The notes: generated by a model not told the origin, from the sequence alone. A stretch of 33,077 nt of DNA from Candidatus Zhuqueibacterota bacterium (GCA_029262035.1 JAJDAE010000272.1:1-33077), one strand, 5' to 3'. Shown: positions 21,897-31,016, counted from the first letter of the stretch. Numbers and translations are program-made.

Positions 21897-22436
21897 ATGT
21901 TTGTTCCAAAAGAGATGTTTCTGACCAAAGGGGTGGGTAGACATAAAGAACAGTTAACAAGTTTTGAGTTAGCCCTGAGAAACGCCGGCATTGCTGAATA
22001 TAATCTTGTCACCGTATCAAGTATTTTCCCTCCTGAGTGTAAAATAATCTCAAAAACTGCCGGGTTAAAAAAAATGCAGGCCGGTCAAATTGCATTTACG
22101 GTTTTAAGTAAGCTGCAATCTAATGAGGCACACAGGTTAATGGCTGCTTCAGTTGGCGTTGCAATTCCTAAAGATCGCAGTCGATATGGTTATTTGGCCG
22201 AACATCATCAATTTGGGCAAACAGATGATATTGCCGGCGATTATGCTGAAGATCTCGCCGCTTCAATGTTGGCAACAATTCTGGGTGTGGAGTTTGACCC
22301 TGATCTTTCCCGGGATAAAAAAAAGGAGTTGTGGCGAATTAGTGGAGAAATTGTACACACACGCCACATAACTCAATCTGCGATAGGAAAAAATGGTTTG
22401 TGGACTACGGTTTTAACGGCTGCCGTTCTTTTGTGA
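21897..22436 (+). CDS. pdaD: pyruvoyl-dependent arginine decarboxylase
   Basis: This 179-residue proenzyme self-cleaves to alpha and beta chains; the new Ser N-terminus becomes the pyruvoyl cofactor that decarboxylates arginine to agmatine for polyamine synthesis. The start MFVPKEMFLTKGVGRHKE and the cleavage motif VSSIFPPECK are characteristic; cleavage is predicted between S41 and S42. The DxxAGDYAEDLAASM stretch is also typical of the family. It is separated from pyrC by the MITE-like element and followed 97 bp later by the ribosomal protein operon, so it is probably its own transcription unit. A biosynthetic role is more likely than acid resistance, since no antiporter is adjacent. Confidence 0.93.
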   Translation: MFVPKEMFLTKGVGRHKEQLTSFELALRNAGIAEYNLVTVSSIFPPECKIISKTAGLKKMQAGQIAFTVLSKLQSNEAHRLMAASVGVAIPKDRSRYGYLAEHHQFGQTDDIAGDYAEDLAASMLATILGVEFDPDLSRDKKKELWRISGEIVHTRHITQSAIGKNGLWTTVLTAAVLL

Positions 22437-22467
22437 ACAAAGACTATTAGGATAGTGTAGAAAAAAC

Positions 22468-22496
22468 TTGACTATTAAGTGATATTTTTATATTTT
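22468..22496 (+). promoter_or_regulatory. candidate sigma-70-type promoter for the rplM operon
   Basis: TTGACT (22468-22473), a 17-bp spacer and TATTTT (22491-22496) fit a housekeeping promoter about 40 bp upstream of the rplM TTG start. The match is good but not unique in such AT-rich sequence. Confidence 0.4.
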
Positions 22497-22533
22497 CATA
22501 ATTGCTTTTTAGAGAATATTTAGGAGAAACAGG

Positions 22534-22974
22534 TTGAAGACGTATATAGCGAAACCAGATGAAGTCGAGCACAAGTGGTTAATTGTTGATGCCGAGGACA
22601 AGGTTCTTGGAAGGTTGGCCACCCAGGTTGCGACAATTTTAAGGGGAAAACATAAGCCAATTTATTCTCCGCATATGGATGTTGGCGATCATGTCATCAT
22701 TATTAATGCTGAAAAAATTCGTGTAACCGGTAAAAAGGCAGCAACAAAAAAATACTACAGGCATACCGGATATCCCGGCGGTTTGCGCTCAGAATCTTAT
22801 GAAGATTTGATAATTAGTGATCCGGGTAAAATTTTAGAAAAAGCTATTTGGGGAATGATGCCTCGTAATAAGCTAGGAAAAAAGATGTTCAAAAAACTGC
22901 AAATTTATGCAGGCGTTGAACATCCGCATTCAGCGCAGCAACCTGAAAAACTTGAAATAAAACCAATAATCTAA
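22534..22974 (+). CDS. rplM: large-subunit ribosomal protein L13 (uL13)
   Basis: This 146-residue protein is of normal length for bacterial L13, an early-assembling 50S protein. Conserved segments include [47 protein letters not shown] and [22 protein letters not shown]. The start is TTG with AGGAGA at 22522-22527, 7-nt spacing. It opens the conserved block rplM-rpsI-rpsB-tsf-pyrH-frr and lies 12 bp before rpsI. Confidence 0.97.
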   Translation: MKTYIAKPDEVEHKWLIVDAEDKVLGRLATQVATILRGKHKPIYSPHMDVGDHVIIINAEKIRVTGKKAATKKYYRHTGYPGGLRSESYEDLIISDPGKILEKAIWGMMPRNKLGKKMFKKLQIYAGVEHPHSAQQPEKLEIKPII

Positions 22975-22986
22975 TAGAGGAATTTG

Positions 22987-23379
22987 ATGAAGAATCAGGC
23001 ATTCCATGCAATAGGCAGAAGAAAAGAAGCCGTAGCCAGGGTTAGAATGATCCCGGGGGATGGAAAATTTATTGTAAATAAAAAGCCTTTGCTCGATTTT
23101 TTCAAGCGTGAGATTTTACAGATGATAATTGAGCAGCCTTTGAATCTTACGGAAACATTAGGGAAATATGATATTCACGTTAATGTTAATGGCGGCGGTT
23201 TATCTGGCCAGGCGGGCGCGGTACGTTTGGGTGTTTCGAGAACGCTTCTAAAAATCGACGAAGAATTTCGCCCAAAGCTTAAAGCTGCAGGACTGCTGAC
23301 ACGTGATCCTCGCATGGTTGAGAGGAAAAAATACGGACAACCTGGAGCTCGTAAAAGATTTCAATTTTCAAAACGTTAA
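22987..23379 (+). CDS. rpsI: small-subunit ribosomal protein S9 (uS9)
   Basis: This 130-residue protein is the usual partner of L13. It shows [15 protein letters not shown] at the N-terminus, [18 protein letters not shown] centrally and the invariant basic tail [11 protein letters not shown], whose terminal Lys-Arg reaches the ribosomal P-site region. ATG 22987 is preferred over an in-frame TTG at 22984 because AGAGG at 22976-22980 gives 6-nt spacing. It is followed by a 94-bp structured gap before rpsB. Confidence 0.97.
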   Translation: MKNQAFHAIGRRKEAVARVRMIPGDGKFIVNKKPLLDFFKREILQMIIEQPLNLTETLGKYDIHVNVNGGGLSGQAGAVRLGVSRTLLKIDEEFRPKLKAAGLLTRDPRMVERKKYGQPGARKRFQFSKR

Positions 23380-23400
23380 TTTTTATTTACTAAATACGCA

Positions 23401-23449
23401 CACTAGTCCGTTTGGGTGCCTTTAGCAAAAAGGTGATTTGAGACTAGTG
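23401..23449 (+). promoter_or_regulatory. candidate structured mRNA leader of rpsB
   Basis: CACTAGTC (23401-23408) pairs perfectly with GACTAGTG (23442-23449), enclosing a second short stem CCTTT / AAAGG. It is followed by two GGAGGTTT copies, of which the second (23465-23471) serves rpsB. Several bacterial phyla have S2-binding autoregulatory leaders upstream of rpsB; identity to a known family cannot be judged here. No U-tract follows, so termination is unlikely. Confidence 0.45.
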
Positions 23450-23473
23450 GAGGTTTAACCCAATGGAGGTTTT

Positions 23474-24313
23474 ATGAATGTATCCCTGCAAGACCTGTTG
23501 ATAGCAGGTTCCCATTTCGGCCATCTTACCCGAAGATGGAATCCAAAAATGAAAAAATATATTTTTATGGAGCGAAATGGTATTTATGTAATCGATCTAA
23601 AAAAGTCTCTTGCTGCTTTAACTGCGGCCTGTGAGGAAATAGTAAACATAACACGTTCCGGTGGGAAAATTCTTTTCGTGGGAACAAAAAAACAGGCTAA
23701 AGACATTATAAAAAGTGAAGCTGAAAGAAGTGATTCATTTTTTATTAATGAACGTTGGTTAGGTGGTACACTTACCAATTTTACAACCATCAAAAAAAGT
23801 ATTCGTCGCCTTAAGCACATAGAGAAGATGGCTACAGATGGTACCTATGATAAACTGCTCAAAAAAGAAATTTTAAGAATGGAGCGCGAAAGAGAAAAAT
23901 TAGAGATGGTACTTGGTGGTGTTCGAGATATGAATACTTTGCCAGGTGCGATTTTTATTGTTGATACAAAAAAGGAAAGTATTGCAGTTCTTGAAGCCCG
24001 GAAACTGAATATTCCTCTTTTTGCTATAGTTGATACAAATTGTGACCCGGATGTTATTGATTATCCGATTCCGGCCAACGACGATGCTTTCAAATCGATT
24101 AATTTGATAACTCATGCTATCGCTGATGCTGCTATTGAGGGAATGAGTGTTGCAAAAGCGCATTCAGAAAAAGAGGGTGATGCTGCTCAAGTTGCTCAGC
24201 AACGGAAAGAAACCAAGGATGAAGTAATCGTAAGTGACAATGTGGATGAAATGAAAGCTGTTGCGGACTTGGTCATCAAGGAAGAAGAGCCGGCAGAAGA
24301 GAAAAAAGAATAA
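23474..24313 (+). CDS. rpsB: small-subunit ribosomal protein S2 (uS2)
   Basis: This 279-residue 30S protein has diagnostic segments [46 protein letters not shown] and [21 protein letters not shown]. The C-terminus carries an acidic, Glu/Lys-rich extension (about 230-279) beyond the core fold, making it longer than the roughly 240-residue E. coli protein; such tails are common in the FCB group. GGAGG at 23465-23469 precedes ATG 23474. The TTATGA junction also ends a four-codon ORF starting at 23463, which is probably incidental. It is followed 36 bp later by tsf, the universal partner. Confidence 0.97.
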   Translation: MNVSLQDLLIAGSHFGHLTRRWNPKMKKYIFMERNGIYVIDLKKSLAALTAACEEIVNITRSGGKILFVGTKKQAKDIIKSEAERSDSFFINERWLGGTLTNFTTIKKSIRRLKHIEKMATDGTYDKLLKKEILRMEREREKLEMVLGGVRDMNTLPGAIFIVDTKKESIAVLEARKLNIPLFAIVDTNCDPDVIDYPIPANDDAFKSINLITHAIADAAIEGMSVAKAHSEKEGDAAQVAQQRKETKDEVIVSDNVDEMKAVADLVIKEEEPAEEKKE

Positions 24314-24349
24314 CTTTGATTTTGAAATTTAAGGAGGCAATTTAGAGAA

Positions 24350-24943
24350 ATGGCTGTCACTTCTGAAAATGTAAAAGCCCTGCGAGAGAAAACTGGTGTT
24401 GGCATTATGGAATGCAAGAGTGCCTTGGTTGAAACTGATGGGGATTTGGATAAAGCAGTGGACTTGCTGCGAAAAAAAGGCGTGGCTACTGCTGAAAAGA
24501 GATCCGGCCGCGAGACAAAAGAGGGTATTATTGAGTCGTATATTCACCCTGGCAACCGACTGGGTGTTTTGGTTGAAATAAATTGTGAAACTGATTTTGT
24601 GGCGAAAACAGATGATTTTAAAGCATTTGCTAAAGATGTTGCTATGCAGGTTGCTGCCACCAGTGCTGTTGTGGTTTCGCGCGAAGCCTACCCACAGGAA
24701 GACATTGACAAAGAGTTAGAAATTTATACAACTCAAGCTAAGAATGAAGGCAAACCTGAAAATATTATTGAGCGGTATGTTCAAGGAAAGCTCGATAAAC
24801 ATTTAAAGGAATCGGTTCTGCTGGAACAAGGATATATTAAAGATCCGAATAAGTCCATAAGAGATTTGCTGACTGAAGTAATTGCTAAGACCGGTGAGAA
24901 TATTCAAATCAAAAGATTTGTACGTTATCAGCTTGGAGAATAG
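24350..24943 (+). CDS. tsf: translation elongation factor Ts
   Basis: This 197-residue guanine-nucleotide exchange factor for EF-Tu has an N-terminal UBA-like domain (VKALREKTGVGIMECKSALVETDGDLDKAVDLLRKKG). The core carries GVLVEINCETDFVAKTDDFKAFAKDVAMQVAA, which includes the TDFV contact motif. It is the short form of the protein, lacking much of the second core repeat found in E. coli (about 280 residues), as known from several other bacteria. AAGGAGG at 24331-24337 is a good Shine-Dalgarno sequence. It lies between rpsB and pyrH in the conserved operon. Confidence 0.97.
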   Translation: MAVTSENVKALREKTGVGIMECKSALVETDGDLDKAVDLLRKKGVATAEKRSGRETKEGIIESYIHPGNRLGVLVEINCETDFVAKTDDFKAFAKDVAMQVAATSAVVVSREAYPQEDIDKELEIYTTQAKNEGKPENIIERYVQGKLDKHLKESVLLEQGYIKDPNKSIRDLLTEVIAKTGENIQIKRFVRYQLGE

Positions 24944-24986
24944 AATTATAGCCAAACGCATCATTTTCCCGCAGGCTAAGAGTTAA

Positions 24987-25706
24987 ATGGCAACACCTGT
25001 TTTTGGTCGCATCTTGTTAAAATTGAGCGGTGAAGCTCTGATGGGACAACAGGGCTTGGGTATTGATCCTCAGACTGTTGATAGTATTGCAATGGACATT
25101 AAAGAGATCCGAAGCCTGGGTGTAGAGATTGGTATAGTCATCGGCGGCGGAAATATTTTTCGTGGACTGTCGGCAAGTGCTCGCGGTATGGACAGAGTTT
25201 CCGCTGACTATATGGGAATGCTTGCAACCGTAATCAATGCAATGGCTCTGCAGGACTACCTTGAACGACACGGAATTTACACACGGGTTCTTACCGCTAT
25301 AAAAATGGAAGAGGTAGCCGAGCCCTTTATTCGCAGAAGAGCCATGCGCCATCTTGAAAAAGGTAGAGTTGTAATTTTTGCTGCCGGAACCGGTAATCCA
25401 TATTTTACCACAGATACTGCTGCTGCACTTCGCGCTGTTGAAATTGAAGCCGATGTTATCTTGAAGGCGACAAAGGTAGATGGTGTATACGATTGCGATC
25501 CTATGGAAAATGAAAACGCCGTAAAGTATGAAACCTTAGATTATATGGATGTTGTAAAACAAGGCCTTAAGGTTATGGACACTACAGCGGTAACGTTGTG
25601 CATGGATAATAAGCTTCCAATAATTGTCTATAATTTGACTGAAAAGGGTAGTTTAAAAGCAATCATGATGGGTGAATCCGTAGGAACAAAAATAGCAGGT
25701 GCTTAA
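24987..25706 (+). CDS. pyrH: UMP kinase
   Basis: This 239-residue amino-acid-kinase-fold enzyme phosphorylates UMP to UDP, linking to the pyr genes upstream. Motifs are [11 protein letters not shown] at the N-terminus, [13 protein letters not shown] for phosphate binding, [18 protein letters not shown], and [22 protein letters not shown]. The length is normal. ATG 24987 is preceded by a weak purine-rich region. The gene ends directly against frr (the stop is followed immediately by its ATG), a near-universal pairing. Confidence 0.97.
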   Translation: MATPVFGRILLKLSGEALMGQQGLGIDPQTVDSIAMDIKEIRSLGVEIGIVIGGGNIFRGLSASARGMDRVSADYMGMLATVINAMALQDYLERHGIYTRVLTAIKMEEVAEPFIRRRAMRHLEKGRVVIFAAGTGNPYFTTDTAAALRAVEIEADVILKATKVDGVYDCDPMENENAVKYETLDYMDVVKQGLKVMDTTAVTLCMDNKLPIIVYNLTEKGSLKAIMMGESVGTKIAGA

Positions 25707-26267
25707 ATGGAAACTAAAGCAATTGTAAATGATTTAGATAGTCGCATGCAAAAAGCTGTAGAAAATACCCGGGTTGAATTTACTAGAATTCGTACCGGTA
25801 AAGCATCCCCGGCTTTGCTGGATACAGTTAGAGTTGAGTATTACGGAAATACAGTACCTCTTAATCAAGTCGGCACAATCAATACTCCGGAACCCAGACT
25901 TATCACAGTGCAACCTTGGGAAAAGCAACTCATCCCCGAAATTGAACAAGCAATACTCAAAGCAGATCTGGGACTTAATCCTGTTAATGATGGTACAATT
26001 ATTAGATTGCCCATTCCACAATTAACCGAAGAGCGCCGAAAGGATTTTGCGCGTTTGTGCCACAAGTTGGCAGAAGAGGGCCGTATTGCAATCAGGAATG
26101 TCAGGCGGGACGCAAATGATAAATTAAAAAAGATAGAAAAAGAACATGATATTTCCGAAGATCAGTTGCACACCGCCATGGATGATATTCAAAAAACTAC
26201 TGACACATATATCAAAAACATAGATGAGCTTTTAAAGCATAAAGAGTCTGAGATAATGGAAGTCTGA
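25707..26267 (+). CDS. frr: ribosome recycling factor
   Basis: This 186-residue protein splits post-termination ribosomes together with EF-G. Signature segments are RIRTGKASPALLDTVRVEYYGNTVPLNQVG, NPVNDGTIIRLPIPQLTEERRKDF and IAIRNVRRDANDKLKK, within the usual two-domain helix-bundle length. ATG directly follows the pyrH stop codon, implying translational coupling. It is the last gene of the operon, with a strong terminator 35 bp downstream. Confidence 0.97.
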   Translation: METKAIVNDLDSRMQKAVENTRVEFTRIRTGKASPALLDTVRVEYYGNTVPLNQVGTINTPEPRLITVQPWEKQLIPEIEQAILKADLGLNPVNDGTIIRLPIPQLTEERRKDFARLCHKLAEEGRIAIRNVRRDANDKLKKIEKEHDISEDQLHTAMDDIQKTTDTYIKNIDELLKHKESEIMEV

Positions 26268-26301
26268 TTTCTTTTAAAGCCAGCTATATGTAGAATATTT
26301 C

Positions 26302-26342
26302 AGCCGTTTCTTGACTTTTAAGGAACGGCTTTTTATTTTTTT
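26302..26342 (+). terminator. intrinsic terminator of the rplM-frr operon
   Basis: AGCCGTTTC (26302-26310) and GGAACGGCT (26322-26330) form a 9-bp stem with one G-U pair, followed by TTTTATTTTTTT. Confidence 0.92.
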
Positions 26343-26370
26343 AAGCGAACGCTCATTTTAGAACGAAGTT

Positions 26371-27300
26371 ATGATTCGAACCCAGGCAATCATTTTTTCT
26401 GTATTATATTTATTCATATCCCCATTTATTTTGTTTGCACAAACTGATGTTCCTTACATTGCTAAATTCATTTTTGAGTTTGGGAATGACGAGGATGGTG
26501 AATACCAATTTGCGCTTCCCATAGCGCTTGCAATTGATCTAAATGGCAGTATTTTCGTTGTGGACAGTGACAATAATCGCCTTATTAAGGTTGATAAAAA
26601 TGGCAGCTTTCTGGATACTGTTGGTGGCTTTGGCTGGCAGCCGGAACAATTTGACCTGCCTTCCGATATTTCTGTTTCATCAATTTTAGATGTATTTGTA
26701 GCCGATTATAACAATCAGCGAGTTGAGCGGTACGATAAAGACCTAAACTATATTTCTTCTTTAACCCGCAAGGAAAATGATGTTTATGAGTTGGATCTTG
26801 GGTTTCCGTCAAGTGTGGCGCTTTCAAAGCACGGGGAATTATTTATTGCGGATACTGAAAACGATCGAATTTTAAAATTAGACTCATTTGGAGAGCCTTT
26901 GTTGGTGTTTGGAGATTATAGTTGGGGAGAAGGTAAGTTAAACAAACCCCGGAAACTTGAAATAACAGATAATGATTTGATCTATGTTTCAGACTACATC
27001 GCAAATGATATCGTTGTATTTGATTACTATGGGAACTTTGTACACAGATTTGGCGAAAGTTATTTGAACAAACCGGATGGTCTTGCGTGGTGGCAAAAAT
27101 CTTTGATAATTGCTGATTCTGGAAATCATCAGATTGTTATGGTGGGTGAGCAAAAGACGGTTGAATTTGCCTGGGGTACCAAAGGTGATAAGTATGGCGC
27201 CTTCGATCGCCCGGTAGATGTGGGTGTTTATGAAGATAAAATTTATGTGCTTGACTCTAATAATAATCGGGTGCAGGTTTTTGAATTGGTGAAAAATTAA
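26371..27300 (+). CDS. exported NHL-repeat beta-propeller protein
   Basis: This 309-residue protein has a signal peptide (MIRTQAIIFSVLYLFISPFILFAQ). About six NHL-type repeats follow (patterns such as LAIDLNGSIFVVDSDNNRLIKVDKNG; VALSKHGELFIADTENDRILKLDSFG; VGVYEDKIYVLDSNNNRVQVFE), predicting a six-bladed beta-propeller. NHL propellers bind proteins, RNA or ligands; no catalytic residues are recognised. Unlike the propeller at 10597 it has no sorting domain, so it is probably periplasmic or follows another export route. It lies 64 bp upstream of the giant outer-membrane protein gene and may be co-expressed with it. Confidence 0.85.
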   Translation: MIRTQAIIFSVLYLFISPFILFAQTDVPYIAKFIFEFGNDEDGEYQFALPIALAIDLNGSIFVVDSDNNRLIKVDKNGSFLDTVGGFGWQPEQFDLPSDISVSSILDVFVADYNNQRVERYDKDLNYISSLTRKENDVYELDLGFPSSVALSKHGELFIADTENDRILKLDSFGEPLLVFGDYSWGEGKLNKPRKLEITDNDLIYVSDYIANDIVVFDYYGNFVHRFGESYLNKPDGLAWWQKSLIIADSGNHQIVMVGEQKTVEFAWGTKGDKYGAFDRPVDVGVYEDKIYVLDSNNNRVQVFELVKN

Positions 27301-27364
27301 ACAGGAGGGACAATCGCGCATTTTTGTTACCAACAAGTAAATAACTGATTAGATTTGGTTCGAT

Positions 27365-30300
27365 ATGTTTAAACCCCTTTCGGGATGGAAAATACTCCAC
27401 TTAGTGTTTACGGTTTCCAGTAAGTTACTGATTCCGTTTTTTTTAATCGTAATTACTCTCCCGACTCTCCTTTTTCCCCAGGAGAAGCTAAAAGAGATTT
27501 CCCTTTATCCAAAAGAAACGATAGTGACACTAGACAGCCTTCTTTTTACTTATACGCTCCCCGATAGTTTTTTAATCGAAGGATCAGAAAAAGTTAGGCT
27601 TGATTCTCTTCTTTTAAAAGCCGGACAAGATTATTCTGTTGACGCTATCCACGGTTCTATAACCTTTAAAAATAAACCCTCCCACGGGGGCAGGCTAAGA
27701 ATTTCGTACAGGGTTTTGCCGTTAACTTTAAAGAGTTCATATAAGCGGCGTTCGCCAAAAATATTAACCCCACATACGTTTTCTTCTTCGGATGATTCAA
27801 GTTCTGCAAAAAATACACACCTTCCAAAACCTGTAAGACGAGAAGTTTTACCAGGTGCAAAACTTAGAAAGAGTGGGAGCATTATTCGTGGCGTAGCGGT
27901 CGGTTCGAACCAATCTTTACAGGTCGATTCAGGGTTACGTATGCAGGTATCCGGGCAGCTGACGCCGAATGTTGAAATTATTGCTTCTCTCACCGATCAA
28001 GACACGCCAATTCAACCCGAAGGTAACACGCAAACATTAAATGAAATCGATAAGGTTTTTGTTCAAATAAAAGGTCCCAATTTACAGGCCACGTTAGGCG
28101 ACATCAATCTCACACTTGGACAAAGTGAGTTTATGAATTACAACCGTAAACTCGAAGGAATTATTACCCAGGGAGATTTCGAGAAATTTTCATTTAAAGC
28201 TTCAGCGGCTGTTTCCCGGGGACAGTTTGTTACCAACGAGTTTACCGGACAAGAGGGTAACCAGGGGCCTTATCAATTAAGCGGTGAAAACGGGAATATT
28301 GACATTCTGATTATTGCCGGTACCGAAAAAGTCTGGATTGATGGCGAACCGATGAAACGTGGTGAAAATAATGACTACATAATTGAATACGGTAACGGTC
28401 AGATTTCATTTACTCGTAATCGTTTGATTACCGCTGATTCAAGAATTGTAATAGATTTTCAGTTTTCCGATGAAAGTTTTCAAAAAAATTATTTCGCGCT
28501 GCAAGGTAGAACCAAGTTGTGGAATGATAGAATACAATTCGGGACAACTTTTATTCGGGAGAGTGATGACAAAAATGATCCTCTCGGACTTGTATTAAAT
28601 ACTGATGTTCTGGACGCGTTGGATAATGTTGGCGACAGTCTGGCACTCGTTCCCGGTGATACACTGGTTGGCGAGGGAAAAGGGGCGTATATTAAAGATG
28701 CCACCGGAACCTTTGTCTATCTTGGTCCTGGCGAAGGGAATTACAATGTGCGTTTTTCCTTTTTTGGTGCAGGTCAGGGTGATTACCGAAATATTGGCTT
28801 TGGAAGGTTTGAATTTGCAGGGGAAAATAACGGCGATTATCAACCTTTTATTATCCTGCCTAGAGCCCAAAAACACGATGTTGTCGGATTCAATCTTAAC
28901 TTCAACCCGACACGTTCAGTGACCTTACGGAGCGAAATGGTCTTCAGTCAATTTGACCAAAATTTATATTCTTCACTTAATGATGATGATAATAATGGCA
29001 ATGCGTATTCCGTCAGACTTAATTTTTCTCCGGAGAAAATTAGATTCCGCGATTTGCAACTTGGCACCCTTTCTTTTACTGGAAATGTCAGAAAAAAATC
29101 TGAAAACTACCGTGATATCGACAGAAGCACCATCGCTGAATTTAACCGCCGCTGGAATTTATCCAACACCAATTCAAACTCTGAAGAGAATATCCTTGAG
29201 GTCGGTGGAACCTATATTCCGGTAACCGGATTGTCAATTCGAACCGGTCTTGGCAAGCTATCGAAGTCTTCACTTTTTCAATCTAACAGATTAGAATTGC
29301 AAACCAGTTTAACCCGTGGCAAGCTACCGCAATTGGATTATTTTGTTGAAGTGATAGATAGAAATGACAAACGTGTAGACGAGCAAAGTAATTGGCTGCG
29401 GCAAAGAGGCCGGTCTGAGGTACGTTGGAAATCCGTCCGTCCGTTTGCTGAGTATGAGGGTGAAATTCGAAAGGACACGGATCCGGATTCAGGAAAAGTC
29501 GGGTTTAAATTTGATTCTTACACCGGTGGCTTATTTTTGAGTCCAGGTAAAAAAATGTCCCTTTCTGCCCGCTATAATGTCCGGGATGATAAAGACCGGG
29601 TGAACGGAAACTTTGTTGATAAATCCATCGCAAAAACGCAGGTTTACAATTGGAGCTTCCAAAACTTAAAGGGAATCAGTCTTGCCGCTTCTTATACCCA
29701 CAGAAATCGAAGTTTTAGTGACCCTGTCATACAGGATTCAAGGACAGATTTGGCTGACTTGCGGTTGGCCTACAAAACAGGTAGTGGCTGGTTAAATAGC
29801 AATTTTTATTATCAAATCTCCAATGCTCAGGTGGCCAGTCAGGAACAGGTTTATATTGAGGTAGGGGAGGGAGAAGGGAATTTTAGTTTCAATTCAGATT
29901 TAAATGAATTTGAACCGGATCAATTTGGAAATTTTGTGTTACGTCTTTTTGCTTCAAATAATTTTGAACCTGTTGTGGATCTTCGACTTCAGGGCGATAT
30001 TCGATTAAAACCGGCAAATTTTTTTAAGGGTGGTAAAACAACTGAAAGCGGTTTTCTACAAAAGTGGTTAACGCCGATAAGCACGGAAACATTTATCCGG
30101 ATTGAAGAAAAAAGTCAGGAAGAGGATGTAAAAAAAATCTATCTACTTAATTTTGACTCGTTTCAAGATGATTCGACCACTATCTTTGGCAGATTTGAAA
30201 TCCGGCAAGACGTGCATTTGTGGGAGAATAAAAAGGACTTCTCCTTACGGTATCGGTTGCGACGACGCGATGAACTGAATAACCGGTTTGTTGATGGCCG

Positions 30301-30838
30301 GCAAGATCGGCTTCTCCTTGAAAATAATTTCCGTTTACGTTACCAATTTTCAAATCAGTTGAATACTCAAATTGAGCTTTCAAACGTAAAGGAAAATCGG
30401 TTATTTGGTAGTCTTGCGAGAGAAGATCGAAAAATTCGTTCCAATGAATTGGAAATGGACTTTCTTTACCGTCCCGTGCGCAAGTGGGAAATAGGTCTGA
30501 AAAGTGGCTTTCGTTTGAGCCGGGATATTATTCAAGAGCCTGTGACCAAGGCCACGATTTACGATTTTACCCCGAGAGTAAACTACGCAATTAGCAACAA
30601 GGGGAGACTGCGCATGGAGTTTACCTGGACAAAAGTTGACCTCTCACCAAAAAATAAATTAATCCCTTTTGAATTGACGGATGGCAATGCAGGCGGGTTA
30701 ACCTACCGCTGGAATCTAGGATTTGATTACCGGGTTTCACGAAATATACAGGCTTCAATGACATATTTGGGTAGACGCGAGCCGGATCGACCTGAAATGC
30801 AGCACATTGCCCGGGCGGAAATGCGAGCGTTTTTTTAA
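27365..30838 (+). CDS. very large outer-membrane protein of unknown function
   Basis: This is a 1157-residue exported protein. The signal peptide is long (about 1-39, ending …ITLPTLLFPQ). Near residues 60-105 and 330-375 there are two copies of a small module: EKVxxDxxxxxxGxDYxxxxxxGxIxFxxx…RIxIxFx. Residues about 165-260 contain a conserved-looking SGSIIRGVAVGSNQSLQVDSGLRMQ stretch, abbreviated here. The rest is dense amphipathic strands ending in RAEMRAFF; a C-terminal Phe is typical of barrels inserted by the Bam machinery. Gly-rich turns (GEGNY, GQGDY, NNGDY) recur near 440-490 and 835-860. The repeated module is reminiscent of segments in large translocon-type proteins such as SprA, but it is half that size. 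Function is unknown. Confidence 0.78.
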   Translation: MFKPLSGWKILHLVFTVSSKLLIPFFLIVITLPTLLFPQEKLKEISLYPKETIVTLDSLLFTYTLPDSFLIEGSEKVRLDSLLLKAGQDYSVDAIHGSITFKNKPSHGGRLRISYRVLPLTLKSSYKRRSPKILTPHTFSSSDDSSSAKNTHLPKPVRREVLPGAKLRKSGSIIRGVAVGSNQSLQVDSGLRMQVSGQLTPNVEIIASLTDQDTPIQPEGNTQTLNEIDKVFVQIKGPNLQATLGDINLTLGQSEFMNYNRKLEGIITQGDFEKFSFKASAAVSRGQFVTNEFTGQEGNQGPYQLSGENGNIDILIIAGTEKVWIDGEPMKRGENNDYIIEYGNGQISFTRNRLITADSRIVIDFQFSDESFQKNYFALQGRTKLWNDRIQFGTTFIRESDDKNDPLGLVLNTDVLDALDNVGDSLALVPGDTLVGEGKGAYIKDATGTFVYLGPGEGNYNVRFSFFGAGQGDYRNIGFGRFEFAGENNGDYQPFIILPRAQKHDVVGFNLNFNPTRSVTLRSEMVFSQFDQNLYSSLNDDDNNGNAYSVRLNFSPEKIRFRDLQLGTLSFTGNVRKKSENYRDIDRSTIAEFNRRWNLSNTNSNSEENILEVGGTYIPVTGLSIRTGLGKLSKSSLFQSNRLELQTSLTRGKLPQLDYFVEVIDRNDKRVDEQSNWLRQRGRSEVRWKSVRPFAEYEGEIRKDTDPDSGKVGFKFDSYTGGLFLSPGKKMSLSARYNVRDDKDRVNGNFVDKSIAKTQVYNWSFQNLKGISLAASYTHRNRSFSDPVIQDSRTDLADLRLAYKTGSGWLNSNFYYQISNAQVASQEQVYIEVGEGEGNFSFNSDLNEFEPDQFGNFVLRLFASNNFEPVVDLRLQGDIRLKPANFFKGGKTTESGFLQKWLTPISTETFIRIEEKSQEEDVKKIYLLNFDSFQDDSTTIFGRFEIRQDVHLWENKKDFSLRYRLRRRDELNNRFVDGRQDRLLLENNFRLRYQFSNQLNTQIELSNVKENRLFGSLAREDRKIRSNELEMDFLYRPVRKWEIGLKSGFRLSRDIIQEPVTKATIYDFTPRVNYAISNKGRLRMEFTWTKVDLSPKNKLIPFELTDGNAGGLTYRWNLGFDYRVSRNIQASMTYLGRREPDRPEMQHIARAEMRAFF

Positions 30839-30938
30839 AAAAGGCGGTTTAAAATGAAAACCATTAATTGCACAATTAGCAAGAATTAAGAAAGTAGATA
30901 GTTCGTGATTGACCCAAAAATATTTTTTTTGAATCATC

Positions 30939-31016
30939 GTCATGCCCGCATGTTTTTGGCGGGCATCCATATAAACTGGAGCTTATGGATTCCCGATTAA
31001 AGCATTCGGGAATGAC
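30939..31016. repeat. 78-bp triple-hairpin palindromic repeat
   Basis: The element is bounded by GTCAT (30939-30943) and ATGAC (31012-31016). Inside are three nested inverted repeats: ATGCCCGC/GCGGGCAT (30942-30949, 30959-30966), ATCCAT/ATGGAT (30965-30970, 30985-30990) and ATTCCCGA/TCGGGAAT (30989-30996, 31006-31013). This GTCATtCCCG…CGGGAATGAC architecture is a familiar type of dispersed intergenic repeat in many bacteria. The 276-bp gap (30839-31114) contains no gene besides it. Confidence 0.85.

Noticed and set aside
23463-23477. Four-codon ORF overlapping the rpsB start as a leader peptide
   Set aside because: Its ATG is made from the second Shine-Dalgarno region itself and it lacks its own well-spaced ribosome-binding site, so it is probably incidental.
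26371-26392. tRNA T-arm lookalike (reverse strand GGGTTCGAATC) at the start of the NHL gene
   Set aside because: The flanking bases cannot form the 5-bp T stem or an acceptor stem, and the stretch is coding for a signal peptide.
27893-27925. Second GGTTCGAACC T-loop-like match
   Set aside because: It is internal to the long outer-membrane protein frame, self-palindromic, and has no cloverleaf partners.
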